A DNA stretch of 64,000 nt, taken from assembly GCA_024802545.1 (NCBI GenBank), contig CP103416.1, forward strand, positions 1,612,001 to 1,676,000, given 5' to 3'. Below the pieces are notes generated by a model. It did no database searches, was not told the origin of the DNA, and saw only the letters and a list, made by a program, of their open reading frames with translations. The translations under genes and the position numbers were made by a program. Positions 55,516 through 64,000 of the stretch are shown here, piece by piece (position 1 is the stretch's first letter; each line of letters opens with the position of its first letter). This stretch comes from SAR92 clade bacterium H455. GTDB taxonomy: Bacteria; Pseudomonadota; Gammaproteobacteria; Pseudomonadales; Porticoccaceae.

Positions 55516-55573
55516 ATCATCTCAGCGCAGTTTAGTCTCCAATAAAAATTATATAAAAAAATAGGGGAAGGGT

Positions 55574-57289
55574 ATGGTTACGGATATGGGTATGAGTACG
55601 AGTATGGATGTTCAAGACGCTGCGGTGCAAGCGCAACTGGCTATAGGATTGCCCATTGACCAACCTAGTCTGCCAGCTGACTCTCTATTGGCTATGTGGC
55701 AGCAGGCGGTTGCTGATTCCGGCGAGCGTCCAGCCTTCACCTGTCTGGGGCAGACACTTTCCTACGCCGAGATTGATCAATTAGCCGAGCGTATTGCCGG
55801 TTATTTCCATACCCAGTTAAAGCTTGTTGCCGGCGACCGATTGGCCATACAGCTACCCAATTTGCTGCAGTATCCTATAGTGGTGGTGGCAGCTTGGAAG
55901 CTGGGATTGGTTATAGTTAACACCAACCCTATGTATACCCATCGCGAACTGGTACATCAGTTTAATGACTCAGGTGCCAAAGCAGTGGTAGTGCTGGATC
56001 AGTTCTATGGCCTATTGCAGGCTGCCTTGCCTGAGACCGGTATAGAGCATGTGGTAGTCACTCGAGCAATAGATCTGCTGCCACAGCCAAAGAAATCACT
56101 ACTGGCCGCAGTGACTAAAGTGCTAGGTAAGCGCCCTAGTTTGCCCGCTTATGGCATTATTGGCTTTACAGAGATGCTGGCCGAGCAGAGCACTTATCCT
56201 TGTCATACGCCTGTATACGAAGATATTTGTGCATTGCAATATACCGGTGGTACCACCGGCGTATCCAAAGGAGTGATGCTCACTCAGGGATCACTGATGA
56301 GCAATGTGGCGCAAACCATGGCTATGGTCAGTGCCGGTGGTCGCTCGGTGCAGTATTTCACCACGGTGTCCCCGCTGCCGCTCTATCATATCTATGCCTG
56401 GATGCTGAATATGGGCCTTATGCCGGCCACTCGCGGACACAGTGTACTGATTCCTGATCCACGCAATATTCCGATGTTTGTCGGCGCCATCAAGTCCCTG
56501 AAGTTTGAAATCTTCTGTGGCTTAAACTCTCTGTTTGTGGCGCTGCTACAGAACAGTAAATTTCAGAAACTCGATTTCTCAAGGTTACAAATTACTCTTT
56601 CTGGCGGCATGGCCTTAATGGATGCTGTGGCTCACCAGTGGCACGAGGCCACAGGCTGCGTGGTCAGTGAAGGCTACGGCATGACCGAGTCTTCGCCAGT
56701 GATTTCCATGAATCCTTCTGGCTCTGAAAAGATCGGTACTGCGGGAATTCCACTTTCCGGTACAGAGATCAAAGTGGTCGATGAAAACGGCGTTGAGCAA
56801 CAGGTGGGCGGTGTTGGTGAGCTCTGTGTCCGCGGTGCTCAGGTAATGAAAGGTTATTGGCAGCGCGCAGCACAGACCGATGAAGTGATAGTCGATGGCT
56901 GGTTGCATACAGGGGATATAGTTACGGTAGATGAACAGGGCTACATCAAAATTGTCGATCGTTTGAAAGATATGATTATTGTCTCTGGGTTTAATGTTTA
57001 CCCTAATGAGCTTGAGCAAGCCTTAACTCTGCATCCTGATGTCAGTGAATGTGCCGCTATTGGCCTAGCTGACCCCAAAGCCGGTGAGGTGGTGAAGATG
57101 TTTGTGGTTGCCAACAATGCCAGTTTAACCGCTGAGCAGGTTATCGAGTTTTGCAAAAAGCATATGGCTGGCTACAAGGTTCCTAAGTTTGTCGAGTTCC
57201 GTGAGGATCTGCCGAAGAGCAATGTGGGTAAGGTACTGCGCAAAGAGTTGAAAGCTGAAGAGCGGGCGAAGCTCGAGGCCGAAGGCTAA
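55574..57289 (+). CDS. Long-chain acyl-CoA synthetase (AMP-forming)
   Basis: A 571-residue FadD-like ligase that activates fatty acids to acyl-CoA through an acyl-adenylate. Motifs: YTGGTTGVSKGVMLTQG (P-loop-like, about 225-241), GYGMTESSP (about 368), GWLHTGDI (about 440), DRLKDMIIVSGFNVYPNELE (about 460-479) and the catalytic Lys in GKVLRKELK near the end. Chain length cannot be read from sequence. AGGGGAAGGG upstream supports the start at 55574. It ends at a bidirectional terminator. Confidence 0.93.
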   Translation: MVTDMGMSTSMDVQDAAVQAQLAIGLPIDQPSLPADSLLAMWQQAVADSGERPAFTCLGQTLSYAEIDQLAERIAGYFHTQLKLVAGDRLAIQLPNLLQYPIVVVAAWKLGLVIVNTNPMYTHRELVHQFNDSGAKAVVVLDQFYGLLQAALPETGIEHVVVTRAIDLLPQPKKSLLAAVTKVLGKRPSLPAYGIIGFTEMLAEQSTYPCHTPVYEDICALQYTGGTTGVSKGVMLTQGSLMSNVAQTMAMVSAGGRSVQYFTTVSPLPLYHIYAWMLNMGLMPATRGHSVLIPDPRNIPMFVGAIKSLKFEIFCGLNSLFVALLQNSKFQKLDFSRLQITLSGGMALMDAVAHQWHEATGCVVSEGYGMTESSPVISMNPSGSEKIGTAGIPLSGTEIKVVDENGVEQQVGGVGELCVRGAQVMKGYWQRAAQTDEVIVDGWLHTGDIVTVDEQGYIKIVDRLKDMIIVSGFNVYPNELEQALTLHPDVSECAAIGLADPKAGEVVKMFVVANNASLTAEQVIEFCKKHMAGYKVPKFVEFREDLPKSNVGKVLRKELKAEERAKLEAEG

Positions 57290-57340
57290 AGCATCTAAGT
57301 CAACGGCTTTCAAACTTTAGACGCCATAGTAAGAACCAAT

Positions 57341-57378
57341 AAAAAGGCCGGACTCGTTGCCAAGTCCGGCCTTTTTTG
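57341..57378. terminator. Bidirectional Rho-independent terminator
   Basis: AAAAAGGCCGGACT, a short loop, then AGTCCGGCCTTTTTT. The perfect stem is flanked by A on one side and T on the other, so it serves both the acyl-CoA ligase gene and the convergent nhaB. Confidence 0.93.
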
Positions 57379-57426
57379 TACTTCTCTTGTGAGTGCTGCT
57401 AGATCTAGTCTCAGTATTTGAGCTGG

Positions 57427-58932
57427 TTAGACCATATACACAACACCCCATAAGCCCACTGCCGTCAGCACTAAGGTGTATGGCAGAGCCATCATAACCA
57501 TGCGCATATAGGAGAGGCGGATCAGCGGAGCAATTGCTGAGGTCAACAGGAAGAGGAACGCGGCCTGACCATTGGGCGTTGCGACACTTGGCAGGTTGGT
57601 ACCAGTGTTGATTGCAATAACCAGCTTGTCGAAGTGCTCACGGCTAATACCACCAGCGTCTAATACAGCTCTGACCTCGTTGATGTAAACCGTTGCCACG
57701 AAGACATTGTCACTGATCATCGACAGCACGCCGTTGGCCAGGAAGAACATGCCCGGCTGCACAGATTCATCCATTGCCAGTACCCAACCGATAACCGGAG
57801 AGAACAGGTGCTGTTCGTGAATCACTGCAACAATGGCAAAGAACACGACTAGAAGCGCGGTAAAGGGCAGGGCCTCTTCAAAGGCGTGACCAATGCGATG
57901 CTCTTCAGTAACGCCGTTAAACGCCGTTAGCAATACGATGACCATCAAACCAATCAAGCCTACGGGAGCCCAATGAAAGGCCAGACCTAAGACCAAAATC
58001 AATGAGACGACAACCTGAACAATCAGTGCAGCTTTATCGTATTGAGTGCGGCGTGAGTTATCGTGGTCACTGGAGGCTTGCAGAATCACTCGGACCTCTT
58101 CGGGCATCTCTGTGCCGTAGCCAAGAATTTTAGTTTTCTCGAGGATAATGCAGGTAGCCAAACCACAGACCAGGACGGGCATAGTCACTGGCGCCATCAT
58201 CATAAAGAACTCAATAAATTCCCAGCCGGCTTTTTCAGCGATCAGCAGATTCTGCGGTTCGCCTACTACAGTGGTCACACCACCCAGGGCAGTACCCACG
58301 GCGCCGTGCATAATCAAACTGCGCAAAAAGGCGCGGAACTGCTCGAGGTTTTCACGGTGATTACCGTGAAGCGTTTCGTCTGTACTGTGATCATGTCCGT
58401 CATCGACAATCTTTTTGCCCGATGCGACCTTGTGGAACACAGAGTAGAAACCAACCGAGATCGTAATCAGTACTGCCGTGACCGTCAGCGCGTCGAGGAA
58501 TGCGGAGAGAAATGCACCGGCAAAACAGAATAAGAATGACAGAGTCGTTTTTGATTTCACCTTGAGCAGGATATTGGTGAAAACAAACAGCAGCATATCG
58601 CGCATAAAGTAGATGCCAGCGACCATAAACATCAGCAGCAGAATTACTTGAAAGTTCGATACTGTCTCTTGATAGACAGCTTCAGGTGACGCCATGCCGA
58701 GTAAGATTGCCTCGATGGCGAGCAGACCACCGGGCTGCAATGGGTAGCATTTAAGCGCCATAGCAAGCGTTAAAATGAATTCAGCAATCAGCATCCAACC
58801 GGTCACAAAAGGACCAAAAGCCCAAAGTGCGATAGGGTTGATGATCAGAAACGCAATGATCGCCTTCTCATACCAACCTGGGGAATTGCCCAGAAAGTTT
58901 TTTTGAAACGCCTGATACATCGTCGGCTGCAT
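57427..58932 (-). CDS. nhaB: Na+/H+ antiporter NhaB
   Basis: A 501-residue inner-membrane antiporter with about 12 helices. [29 protein letters not shown]-like start, [21 protein letters not shown] (about 235-256) and [21 protein letters not shown] (about 450) are the IT-superfamily motifs of NhaB. It exports sodium at near-neutral to alkaline pH, in keeping with a marine lifestyle. Single gene, convergent with the acyl-CoA ligase and divergent from nudC. Confidence 0.95.
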   Translation of the reverse strand: MQPTMYQAFQKNFLGNSPGWYEKAIIAFLIINPIALWAFGPFVTGWMLIAEFILTLAMALKCYPLQPGGLLAIEAILLGMASPEAVYQETVSNFQVILLLMFMVAGIYFMRDMLLFVFTNILLKVKSKTTLSFLFCFAGAFLSAFLDALTVTAVLITISVGFYSVFHKVASGKKIVDDGHDHSTDETLHGNHRENLEQFRAFLRSLIMHGAVGTALGGVTTVVGEPQNLLIAEKAGWEFIEFFMMMAPVTMPVLVCGLATCIILEKTKILGYGTEMPEEVRVILQASSDHDNSRRTQYDKAALIVQVVVSLILVLGLAFHWAPVGLIGLMVIVLLTAFNGVTEEHRIGHAFEEALPFTALLVVFFAIVAVIHEQHLFSPVIGWVLAMDESVQPGMFFLANGVLSMISDNVFVATVYINEVRAVLDAGGISREHFDKLVIAINTGTNLPSVATPNGQAAFLFLLTSAIAPLIRLSYMRMVMMALPYTLVLTAVGLWGVVYMV

Positions 58933-59087
58933 GGTAGATCCTTATTAATGTCTAGTCGGAAAATAAATCGTGTTAAACTTACTTTTTGAGGCGCAAACAG
59001 TAGCGGTTGAATCCGCAATATGCAAGCTCCACCGCAGTCTCTGAGTTGAGGCTTTTTAAAAAATAATCATAAGGTAATCACCGCCGC

Positions 59088-59921
59088 ATGCTTCCTCCCG
59101 CCCTTGAAGGATTTTTCCCCGCTAACGCATTGACTGGTACTGATAAACTTGTGGTTATTCCCGTAGTGGGGCGCGATATTTTGGTTGCACGGGGTAGCAG
59201 TGATTTGGTTGTCGATCGCGAGCAGGCTGACGTTATGAAGTTCTTCTGTCAGCAGCGCTTGGTGCTTGGGCAGTGGAACGGCGTTGACTGCGAGGTCTGG
59301 GATCTATCGCCAGAGTGCCGCTCCATGGAGGGCTTCTCGGTGATGGAGCTGCGCTCGGTCTTGCTCGCTAGTAGCGATGAGCAATTTTCACTGGCGAGCC
59401 GCGCGGTGCAGATGCTCGAGTGGCAAAAGAATCACCGTTTTTGCGGAGGCTGTGGTGGATCCACTGAAAGCGCGGCGAATGATCATGCTCTGCGCTGTAT
59501 CAGCTGTGATATCAGCCTCTATCCAAGAATTTCCCCCTGCATAATAGTTGTGGTACGTGACGGCGAACGCTGTTTGCTGGGACGCTCAGCAAGCTGGCCT
59601 GAAGGGCGCTTTAGCGCTCTGGCTGGTTTTCTCGAAGCCGGCGAGAGTGCTGAGCAGGCGCTTCACCGCGAAGTCTTCGAGGAGTCCGGCGTGCAGGTCG
59701 AGAACATCCGCTATGTCGGCAGTCAGGCCTGGCCATTTCCCGGTCAGCTGATGCTTGGTTTTATCGCCGATGCTGTGACTACCGAGATTAATGTGGACGA
59801 GATAGAGATTGCCGAAGCCCACTGGTGGCACTATAAAGCGTTGCCAGCCATCTTGCCCCCGCTCACCAGTATGTCAGGGCGCTTGATCGCGCGCTTCGTC
59901 GAAGAGGTCAACGGCGCCTAA
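59088..59921 (+). CDS. nudC: NAD+ diphosphatase / NAD-decapping Nudix enzyme
   Basis: 277 residues: an N-terminal NudC-like domain, a four-cysteine zinc ribbon (CGGCGG ... CISC, about 119-141), and a Nudix box GFLEAGESAEQALHREVFEE followed by SGV (about 185-207). SQAWPFPGQLMLGF after the box is the SQPWPFPxS-type motif specific to NADH pyrophosphatases. It hydrolyses NAD(H) and removes NAD caps from RNA. Slightly longer than the E. coli enzyme (257). Confidence 0.93.
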   Translation: MLPPALEGFFPANALTGTDKLVVIPVVGRDILVARGSSDLVVDREQADVMKFFCQQRLVLGQWNGVDCEVWDLSPECRSMEGFSVMELRSVLLASSDEQFSLASRAVQMLEWQKNHRFCGGCGGSTESAANDHALRCISCDISLYPRISPCIIVVVRDGERCLLGRSASWPEGRFSALAGFLEAGESAEQALHREVFEESGVQVENIRYVGSQAWPFPGQLMLGFIADAVTTEINVDEIEIAEAHWWHYKALPAILPPLTSMSGRLIARFVEEVNGA

Positions 59922-59966
59922 GCCGTCTATAATCAACGTTTTATCTGCCAATAAATGGAGTTTGTC

Positions 59967-61046
59967 TTGGAATTTCTTTTTGAATACGGTTTGTTTTTAG
60001 CCAAAGTGGTTACAGCTGTGGTCGCCTTAGTGGTTGTGGTCAGTATTGCCGTGGGGCTGAGTCAAAAAAATCGTCACAGTGGCAGCAAAGGTCACCTGGA
60101 AATCACCCCGTTAAATGAAATGTTTGACGATATGAGTGATGCGATTAAGTTCGCCGTGATGGATGAGTCTCTGCACAAGGCCGAGGACAAACGCCTGCAG
60201 AAAGATAAACAGAAGAAAGCCAAGGAACTCCAGAAAGCCAGCAAGAAAGCGGCTAAAGATCCGGACGCTGAACTGCCTGAGGCAAAACCCCGCGTATTTG
60301 TGGTGAATTTCTACGGTAATATCAGTGCCTCTGCAGTGACTAATCTCCGTGAAGAGGTGACCGCGATACTCTCTCAGGCAAACACCAATGATGAAGTGGT
60401 GGTGCGACTGGAGAGCGGCGGCGGAATGGTTCACAGTTATGGGCTGGCCTCCAGCCAGTTGGATCGTATTCGCAAGCGCAAGATTCCGCTTACAGTCTGT
60501 GTTGACAAGGTTGCTGCCAGCGGCGGCTATATGATGGCCTGTGTCGCCGATAAAATTATCGCCGCACCCTTTGCTATTTTAGGTTCTATAGGAGTGGTTG
60601 CTCAGCTGCCCAACTTTCACAAGGTGTTAAAAAAGCATGATGTGGAGTTTGAACTGCTGACTGCCGGTGAGCACAAGCGTACCCTGACCATGTTTGGTGA
60701 AAATACAGACAGTGGCCGGGAGAAGTTTCTCGAAGAGTTGGAAGATACCCACAGTCTCTTTAAAGAGTTTGTCCAGGAGCGTAGACCGCAGCTGGATATA
60801 GACCTTATAGCGACGGGTGAGGTCTGGTTTGGTACCCGCGCTCTGACTGTGGCACTGGTAGACGATTTACAAACTAGCGATGAATATCTGGTTGCCCGTG
60901 CTCAGGAAGCCGATGTCTATGAGGTAGCGTTTGTCGTGAAGAAGAAACTTCATCAGCGTTTGGGCCTGGCGGCGGAGGAGAGCGCAGATCGGGTGATGCT
61001 GCGCTGGTGGGAGCGTCTGACCAATAATACTGAGCGTATGACCTAG
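59967..61046 (+). CDS. sohB: Probable protease SohB (S49 signal-peptide-peptidase family)
   Basis: An inner-membrane serine protease of family S49. An N-terminal transmembrane helix (about 8-29) and a charged linker (60-105, Lys-rich) precede the protease domain. The nucleophile Ser is in AASGGYMMACVADKI and the base Lys in LTAGEHKRTLTMFGEN, the Ser-Lys dyad of the family. I choose TTG 59967 rather than ATG 59955: the ATG overlaps the only Shine-Dalgarno (TGGAG 59956-59960), which is correctly placed for the TTG, and MEFLFEYGLFLAK matches E. coli SohB MELLSEYGLFLAK. This gives 359 residues. Confidence 0.9.
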   Translation: MEFLFEYGLFLAKVVTAVVALVVVVSIAVGLSQKNRHSGSKGHLEITPLNEMFDDMSDAIKFAVMDESLHKAEDKRLQKDKQKKAKELQKASKKAAKDPDAELPEAKPRVFVVNFYGNISASAVTNLREEVTAILSQANTNDEVVVRLESGGGMVHSYGLASSQLDRIRKRKIPLTVCVDKVAASGGYMMACVADKIIAAPFAILGSIGVVAQLPNFHKVLKKHDVEFELLTAGEHKRTLTMFGENTDSGREKFLEELEDTHSLFKEFVQERRPQLDIDLIATGEVWFGTRALTVALVDDLQTSDEYLVARAQEADVYEVAFVVKKKLHQRLGLAAEESADRVMLRWWERLTNNTERMT

Positions 61047-61070
61047 GCCGGTTGTATGTAGTGTGGATTG

Positions 61071-61099
61071 AGCGCTTGTTAGGGCAAGCGCTTTTTTTT
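61071..61099 (+). terminator. Rho-independent terminator of sohB
   Basis: AGCGCTTG, 6-base loop, CAAGCGCT followed by a run of T; it starts 25 bases after the sohB stop. Confidence 0.92.
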
Positions 61100-61113
61100 C
61101 GCAAAGGAGCTCT

Positions 61114-61165
61114 TTTTAGAGGGCTTTTTAAAACACAGGTCTGTGTAGAAAAGGACCCTCTAAAA
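61114..61165 (-). terminator. Probable terminator structure of the minus-strand HD-GYP gene
   Basis: TTTTAGAGGG (61114-61123) and CCCTCTAAAA (61156-61165) pair over 10 bp and enclose a second small palindrome (ACACAGGTCTGTGT, about 61132-61146). Downstream on the minus strand there is an AT-rich segment rather than a clean T run. Confidence 0.55.
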
Positions 61166-61195
61166 CAGAGCTTCGGACTAAAACAGAGCTTCGGG
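61160..61195. repeat. 18-bp tandem duplication at the stop codon of the HD-GYP gene
   Basis: CTAAAACAGAGCTTCGGA (61160-61177) is followed by CTAAAACAGAGCTTCGGG (61178-61195), 17 of 18 identical. On the minus strand this repeats the last codons Glu-Ala-Leu-Phe and the stop, so a second in-frame EALF-stop lies after the real stop. Confidence 0.9.
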
Positions 61196-62212
61196 GTCCA
61201 AGTTATAGGCATCCGGTGGCAGGTTGCGGGCTATATCGATTGAGCCCTCCTTGCCAGTGATTGAAATAACCTTCTTTTTCGCCAATCGGCGTTTATTCAC
61301 ATCCAGTATCACAGTCAATTTCGGCTTCCTGCCCATTCCCGTTTTGTAGTCGCTGACCACAGCCACCTCACCGTTGGTCAGCTCAACCAGAGAACCCGGT
61401 GGATAGAGGCCGATTGCTTGAATAAAGGTATCCACCAGCTCCTTTTGAAATAACCGTCCGCGCCAGCCGGCGAGTTTGAGGGTGGCCTCTGAATGGGGGA
61501 TTGGCGTCGCGTAGTAGCGCGGGCTAGTCATGGCGTCATAGCAGTCCACTATGCCGGCGATCCGCGCGTAGAATGGGATGTCAGTGCCACTGAGTTGCTT
61601 GGGATAGCCACAGCCATTAAAGCGCTCATGGTGGTATTGAACTGCGTCTATAACCTCGGAGGAAAGATTGCTATCCGCCAAAATAGCGAGACCATGCTCT
61701 ATATGGCTGCGTGTTTCAGCCCGCTCCTGACTATTCAGTTCGGTGCTTTTACGCAGCAGGGAGTCCGGCAGGTGAAGCTTGCCAATATCCATCAACAAGC
61801 CTGATAGGGCCAGCTGGAAAAGTTCCTTTTTATCTAGGTTTAATTGCCGTCCCATCACGCAGCAGAGTATTGCGCAGGAGATCGAGTGGCGATAGGCGTA
61901 GCTGCTTTTACTTTTAAGTCTGGCCAGCCAGACGGCAGCTGCAGGGTTGCGGATAATGCTCTCTAGCATCGCCTCAACAAAGGGCTCGAGGCGTTTAAGA
62001 TCCGGTCGCTGATAATTTTTAACCGTCTTGCCAATGCGATTGAACTCTTGCTGAATACTCAGGTAGGCTAGGGTGGCCACCCGCAGTTCCGATAAGATAT
62101 CGGTGCTGATTTTATAGTCACCGCCAGCGCGATTTATCAGCTCATGGTTGAGTGGCAGGGTGTTGATTCTTGGCTGGTTTACAGTATCTGGCGATGTAAT
62201 AGGCTGATTCAT
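61178..62212 (-). CDS. HD-GYP-type cyclic-di-GMP phosphodiesterase-like protein
   Basis: 344 residues. A helical N-terminal region (about 25-95) precedes an HD-GYP domain (about 105-250). Most motifs are intact: SHIEHG, YHHERFNGCGYPKQL and IVDCYDAMTSPRYY. However the defining HD pair reads LLMDIGKLHLPD, so the metal-binding His is replaced by Met. Activity is therefore doubtful; it may be a sensor or a substrate-specific variant. The C-terminal tail (LTNGEVAVVSDYKTGMGRKP, then DPEALF) is also seen in the partial paralogue at the window end. It is transcribed away from sohB, 259 bases downstream of the GGDEF-EAL gene. Confidence 0.85.
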   Translation of the reverse strand: MNQPITSPDTVNQPRINTLPLNHELINRAGGDYKISTDILSELRVATLAYLSIQQEFNRIGKTVKNYQRPDLKRLEPFVEAMLESIIRNPAAAVWLARLKSKSSYAYRHSISCAILCCVMGRQLNLDKKELFQLALSGLLMDIGKLHLPDSLLRKSTELNSQERAETRSHIEHGLAILADSNLSSEVIDAVQYHHERFNGCGYPKQLSGTDIPFYARIAGIVDCYDAMTSPRYYATPIPHSEATLKLAGWRGRLFQKELVDTFIQAIGLYPPGSLVELTNGEVAVVSDYKTGMGRKPKLTVILDVNKRRLAKKKVISITGKEGSIDIARNLPPDAYNLDPEALF

Positions 62213-62471
62213 GGTGCTGGTAACATCCTGTTTTGGGTTTAAGGATCCTTTTGTATCCCGGCATCTGTCGGCATATTGTGAGTTATATAACCAACTCCTT
62301 TAATCAGCCCCTGTAATTAGAAAAAGGCTCAGAAAAAGAATAGCAGAAAATTAGCTAGGCGCAGACTGCAAATATCCTCGCTCAGTGGGTTTTGCTACGG
62401 CTGTCACGGCCTAGCCTAAGGGACCAGGCTATTAAAAAGCATTTAAATCAAGTGGCTTACAAATCAGCTTA

Positions 62472-63887
62472 CTACCAACCAGGCTTATTAGTAAGCCACT
62501 GCCTAAACTGGTCGGCGGGCATGGCCTTACCTATATGATAGCCCTGGGCATAGGTGCAACCCAACTCTGTCAGCAGTGCCATGGTCTCTGCATCTTCAAC
62601 ACCCTCAGCTACGGTTTCCATCTGGAAACGCTTGCCCCAGTCGAGAATCAGTTTGACTATATCCAAGTCGATTAGATTGTTGCGCATATTTGAAATAAAC
62701 GATTTGTCGATTTTCAGTTCGTTTGCTGGAATAAATTTAAAATATTCCAGAGATGAATAGCCGGTGCCAAAGTCATCAATAGCGATCCTGACGCCAAGTT
62801 CCTTAATTTTTTTTAGCGCTTGAAAGCCCTGCTCCAAATCTTGCTGAATGGTCGATTCGGTGACCTCGATGCATAGATCCGAGGGCTCGGCGCCCCATAG
62901 ATTAAGGCTGGACTCGATGGTCTCAAATAGCTGGGGAGAGTGTAGACAGGACGCCGAGAGATTGATTGCAGTAGTAATATTTTGACCACGCCAATTGGCC
63001 GACTCCCTGATCGCAGTTTGCAGGGTCCAGGCAAATAAATCATCCATGCGCCCGGACTCTTCGATAATGACCACCAGCTGTTCCGGATTGACGCCGTGGT
63101 CCCTATCATTCCACCGAATAAGGCCTTCGGCACCATGGATATGGCCATCGGCAAGACGGATCTGGGGCTGATAAAAGAGCTCAAAGCTATTCTCGTTGAG
63201 GGCATCCAGAGCCTTCTTTTCAACTGCTATTTTATGCCGGGCTCTATGGCGTGCGGAAGCCTCGTCGACAACATAGGCACGGCGTAAATGCCGGGCCTGC
63301 TTGGCTGCTGCCTAAGCACTCTGCAGCAGCTTTTCAGCATCTGAAGCTGGCTGCTTAGAGTCAGTGATAGTGGCAAAGCCTATATGGGCCTCTAAGTTTA
63401 AGGACTCAGTGCCAATAGTGAATGGACTGCTGACTGCATGGATAATTTTGTTCGCCACCAGAGGAATCAGCTGAGCATTGAGCAATGGAGAAATAATCAG
63501 GGCAAACTTATCGCCGTCGGTTCTACGGCAACCTAGTGGGTGCTTTGGGATTGATGCAAGGCGCTGTTGCAGTTCGCCGAGGACAAGATCACCGGCCAGA
63601 TAGCCAACCCGCTGATTGACCTGACTAAACTGTCGAAGATCAATCAATGCCAAAACTGTGAGTTGGTCACTTTCTTGAGAGCTGTCTTGAGAGTTGTCTT
63701 GAGAGTTGTCTTGAGAGTTGTCTTGAGAGTTGTCTTGAGAGTTGTCTTGAGAGTTGTCTTGAGAGTTGTCTTGAGAGTTGTCTTGAGAGTTGTCTTGAGT
63801 GCTGCTGAGACAGCCTTCCAGAGCCCCGAGTAGCGCTGAACGGTCAATTGAGGAGTAAGGTGAATGGGTCCGTGGGTGCTTAGTCAT
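62472..63887 (-). pseudogene. GGDEF-EAL protein interrupted by an in-frame amber codon
   Basis: A 472-codon frame from ATG 63887 to the stop at 62472 is broken once, by TAG at 63314-63312, between the two domains. Before it: a DNSQ-repeat segment (about residues 32-71) and a degenerate GGDEF domain (RTDGDKF in place of GGDEF, ending AEKLLQSA). After it, in the same frame: AAAKQARHLRRAYVVDEASA and a full EAL domain (FELFYQPQIRL, EGLIRW in place of EALxRW, IEVTES, IDDFGTGYSSL, LKIDKSFI, AEGVEDAE, QGYHIGK). No usable start codon exists between the amber and GTG 63074, which lies beyond the EGL motif, so the EAL part cannot be made whole as a separate protein. Nonsense mutation, sequencing error or readthrough are the options. 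It starts 2 bases after the upstream HD-GYP stop. Confidence 0.85.
63675..63794 (-). repeat. 12-bp coding minisatellite (DNSQ repeats)
   Basis: Nine exact copies of TTGAGAGTTGTC (63687-63794) plus one variant (63675-63686). On the minus strand they encode nine Asp-Asn-Ser-Gln units and one Asp-Ser-Ser-Gln. The unit is a multiple of three, so copy-number change lengthens or shortens the linker without frameshift. Confidence 0.95.
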
Positions 63888-63889
63888 TT

Positions 63890-64000
63890 TCAGATATACA
63901 GGGTTTCTGGATCCAGGCCAAAGGCACCAGGTTCTAGGGTTTTTGCGATTTCGATATTTTGGTTCCCAGTTTCCGTGGCGGCGGACAAGTCCATTTCGAT
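63890..64000 (-). CDS. HD-GYP paralogue, C-terminal fragment
   Basis: The last 36 codons and stop (TGA at 63892-63890) of a gene entering from the window end. The tail NIEIAKTLEPGAFGLDPETL resembles SIDIARNLPPDAYNLDPEAL of the HD-GYP gene at 61178-62212, so the two are paralogues that flank the GGDEF-EAL gene. Its stop is 2 bases before the ATG of that gene, indicating one operon. The catalytic domain is outside the window. Confidence 0.75.
   Translation of the reverse strand: MEMDLSAATETGNQNIEIAKTLEPGAFGLDPETLYI

Noticed and set aside
62813-63223. 136-residue minus-strand frame overlapping the EAL region
   Set aside because: It is out of frame with the conserved EAL motifs, which lie in the other frame.
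63312-63314. The amber codon read as pyrrolysine
   Set aside because: The gene is a GGDEF-EAL protein, not a methylamine methyltransferase, and there is no sign of a Pyl system; a nonsense mutation is simpler.
63567-63847. Frames encoding VVLR or TTLK repeats at 63567-63833 and 63644-63847
   Set aside because: They are alternative readings of the 12-bp DNSQ minisatellite.

Overview
This window is a piece of a gammaproteobacterial chromosome, most likely from a marine heterotroph of the Cellvibrionales/SAR92 (Porticoccaceae) type. The clade is inferred from gene order and protein resemblance; no database search was possible. The stretch leuC-leuD-leuB-asd-fimV-truA-trpF-accD-folC-dedD-cvpA-purF-metZ follows the Pseudomonas-type chromosome order, and dnaX-ybaB-recR and rnd-ycgL-ycgN are also typical. 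Genes are densely packed, many stops and starts overlap by 1-8 bases, and base composition looks close to 50% GC.

Layout. 1-7340: the end of a DUF2797 gene, pepN, a LysR regulator, and leuCDB with a 21-bp palindrome in the divergent promoter. 7341-7931: a cluster of palindromic and satellite repeats. 7932-20205: core biosynthesis (asd to msrA). 20206-20967: a second repeat cluster. 20968-26907 (minus strand): a crotonase-family enzyme and a complete oligopeptide ABC importer whose two ATPases are fused. 27128-27239: the 4.5S SRP RNA gene. 27590-47501: a one-carbon and methylamine island (next paragraph). 47614-52805: DNA metabolism genes (dnaX, ybaB, recR, rnd) and small conserved genes. 52806-53481: a third repeat cluster. 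53482-61046: a MoxR-type ATPase with its VWA partner, an acyl-CoA ligase, nhaB, nudC and sohB. 61178-64000 (minus strand): cyclic-di-GMP type genes, including a GGDEF-EAL gene broken by one in-frame amber codon.

The central find is the 20-kb island at 27590-47501. It holds a non-pyrrolysine MttB-family methyltransferase, its corrinoid protein, DUF1638, a PF13769 protein (misleadingly called 'virulence factor'), a MetV-MetF type methylenetetrahydrofolate reductase, a methyl-THF:corrinoid methyltransferase, and a [2Fe-2S] ASKHA corrinoid activator. Flanking these are a dimethylglycine-dehydrogenase-like flavoprotein with a GcvT domain, heterotetrameric sarcosine oxidase soxBDAG, formate-THF ligase, and two GlxA/AraC-type regulators. 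Read together this is a complete route from glycine betaine (or another quaternary amine) through dimethylglycine and sarcosine to glycine, with all three methyl groups delivered to tetrahydrofolate. It joins an acetogen-like corrinoid module to oxygen-using demethylation. The substrate is inferred from context.

Other results: (i) a composite intergenic repeat in three copies whose long hairpin arms differ between copies but stay self-complementary; (ii) short elements followed by locally homogenised satellites; (iii) a textbook A_AAA_AAG frameshift site in dnaX that would give a 404-residue gamma subunit; (iv) corrected starts for leuC, leuD, asd, truA, accD, folC, dedD, metZ, fhs, metF, the methyl-THF methyltransferase, soxB, soxG, the MoxR gene and sohB (TTG).
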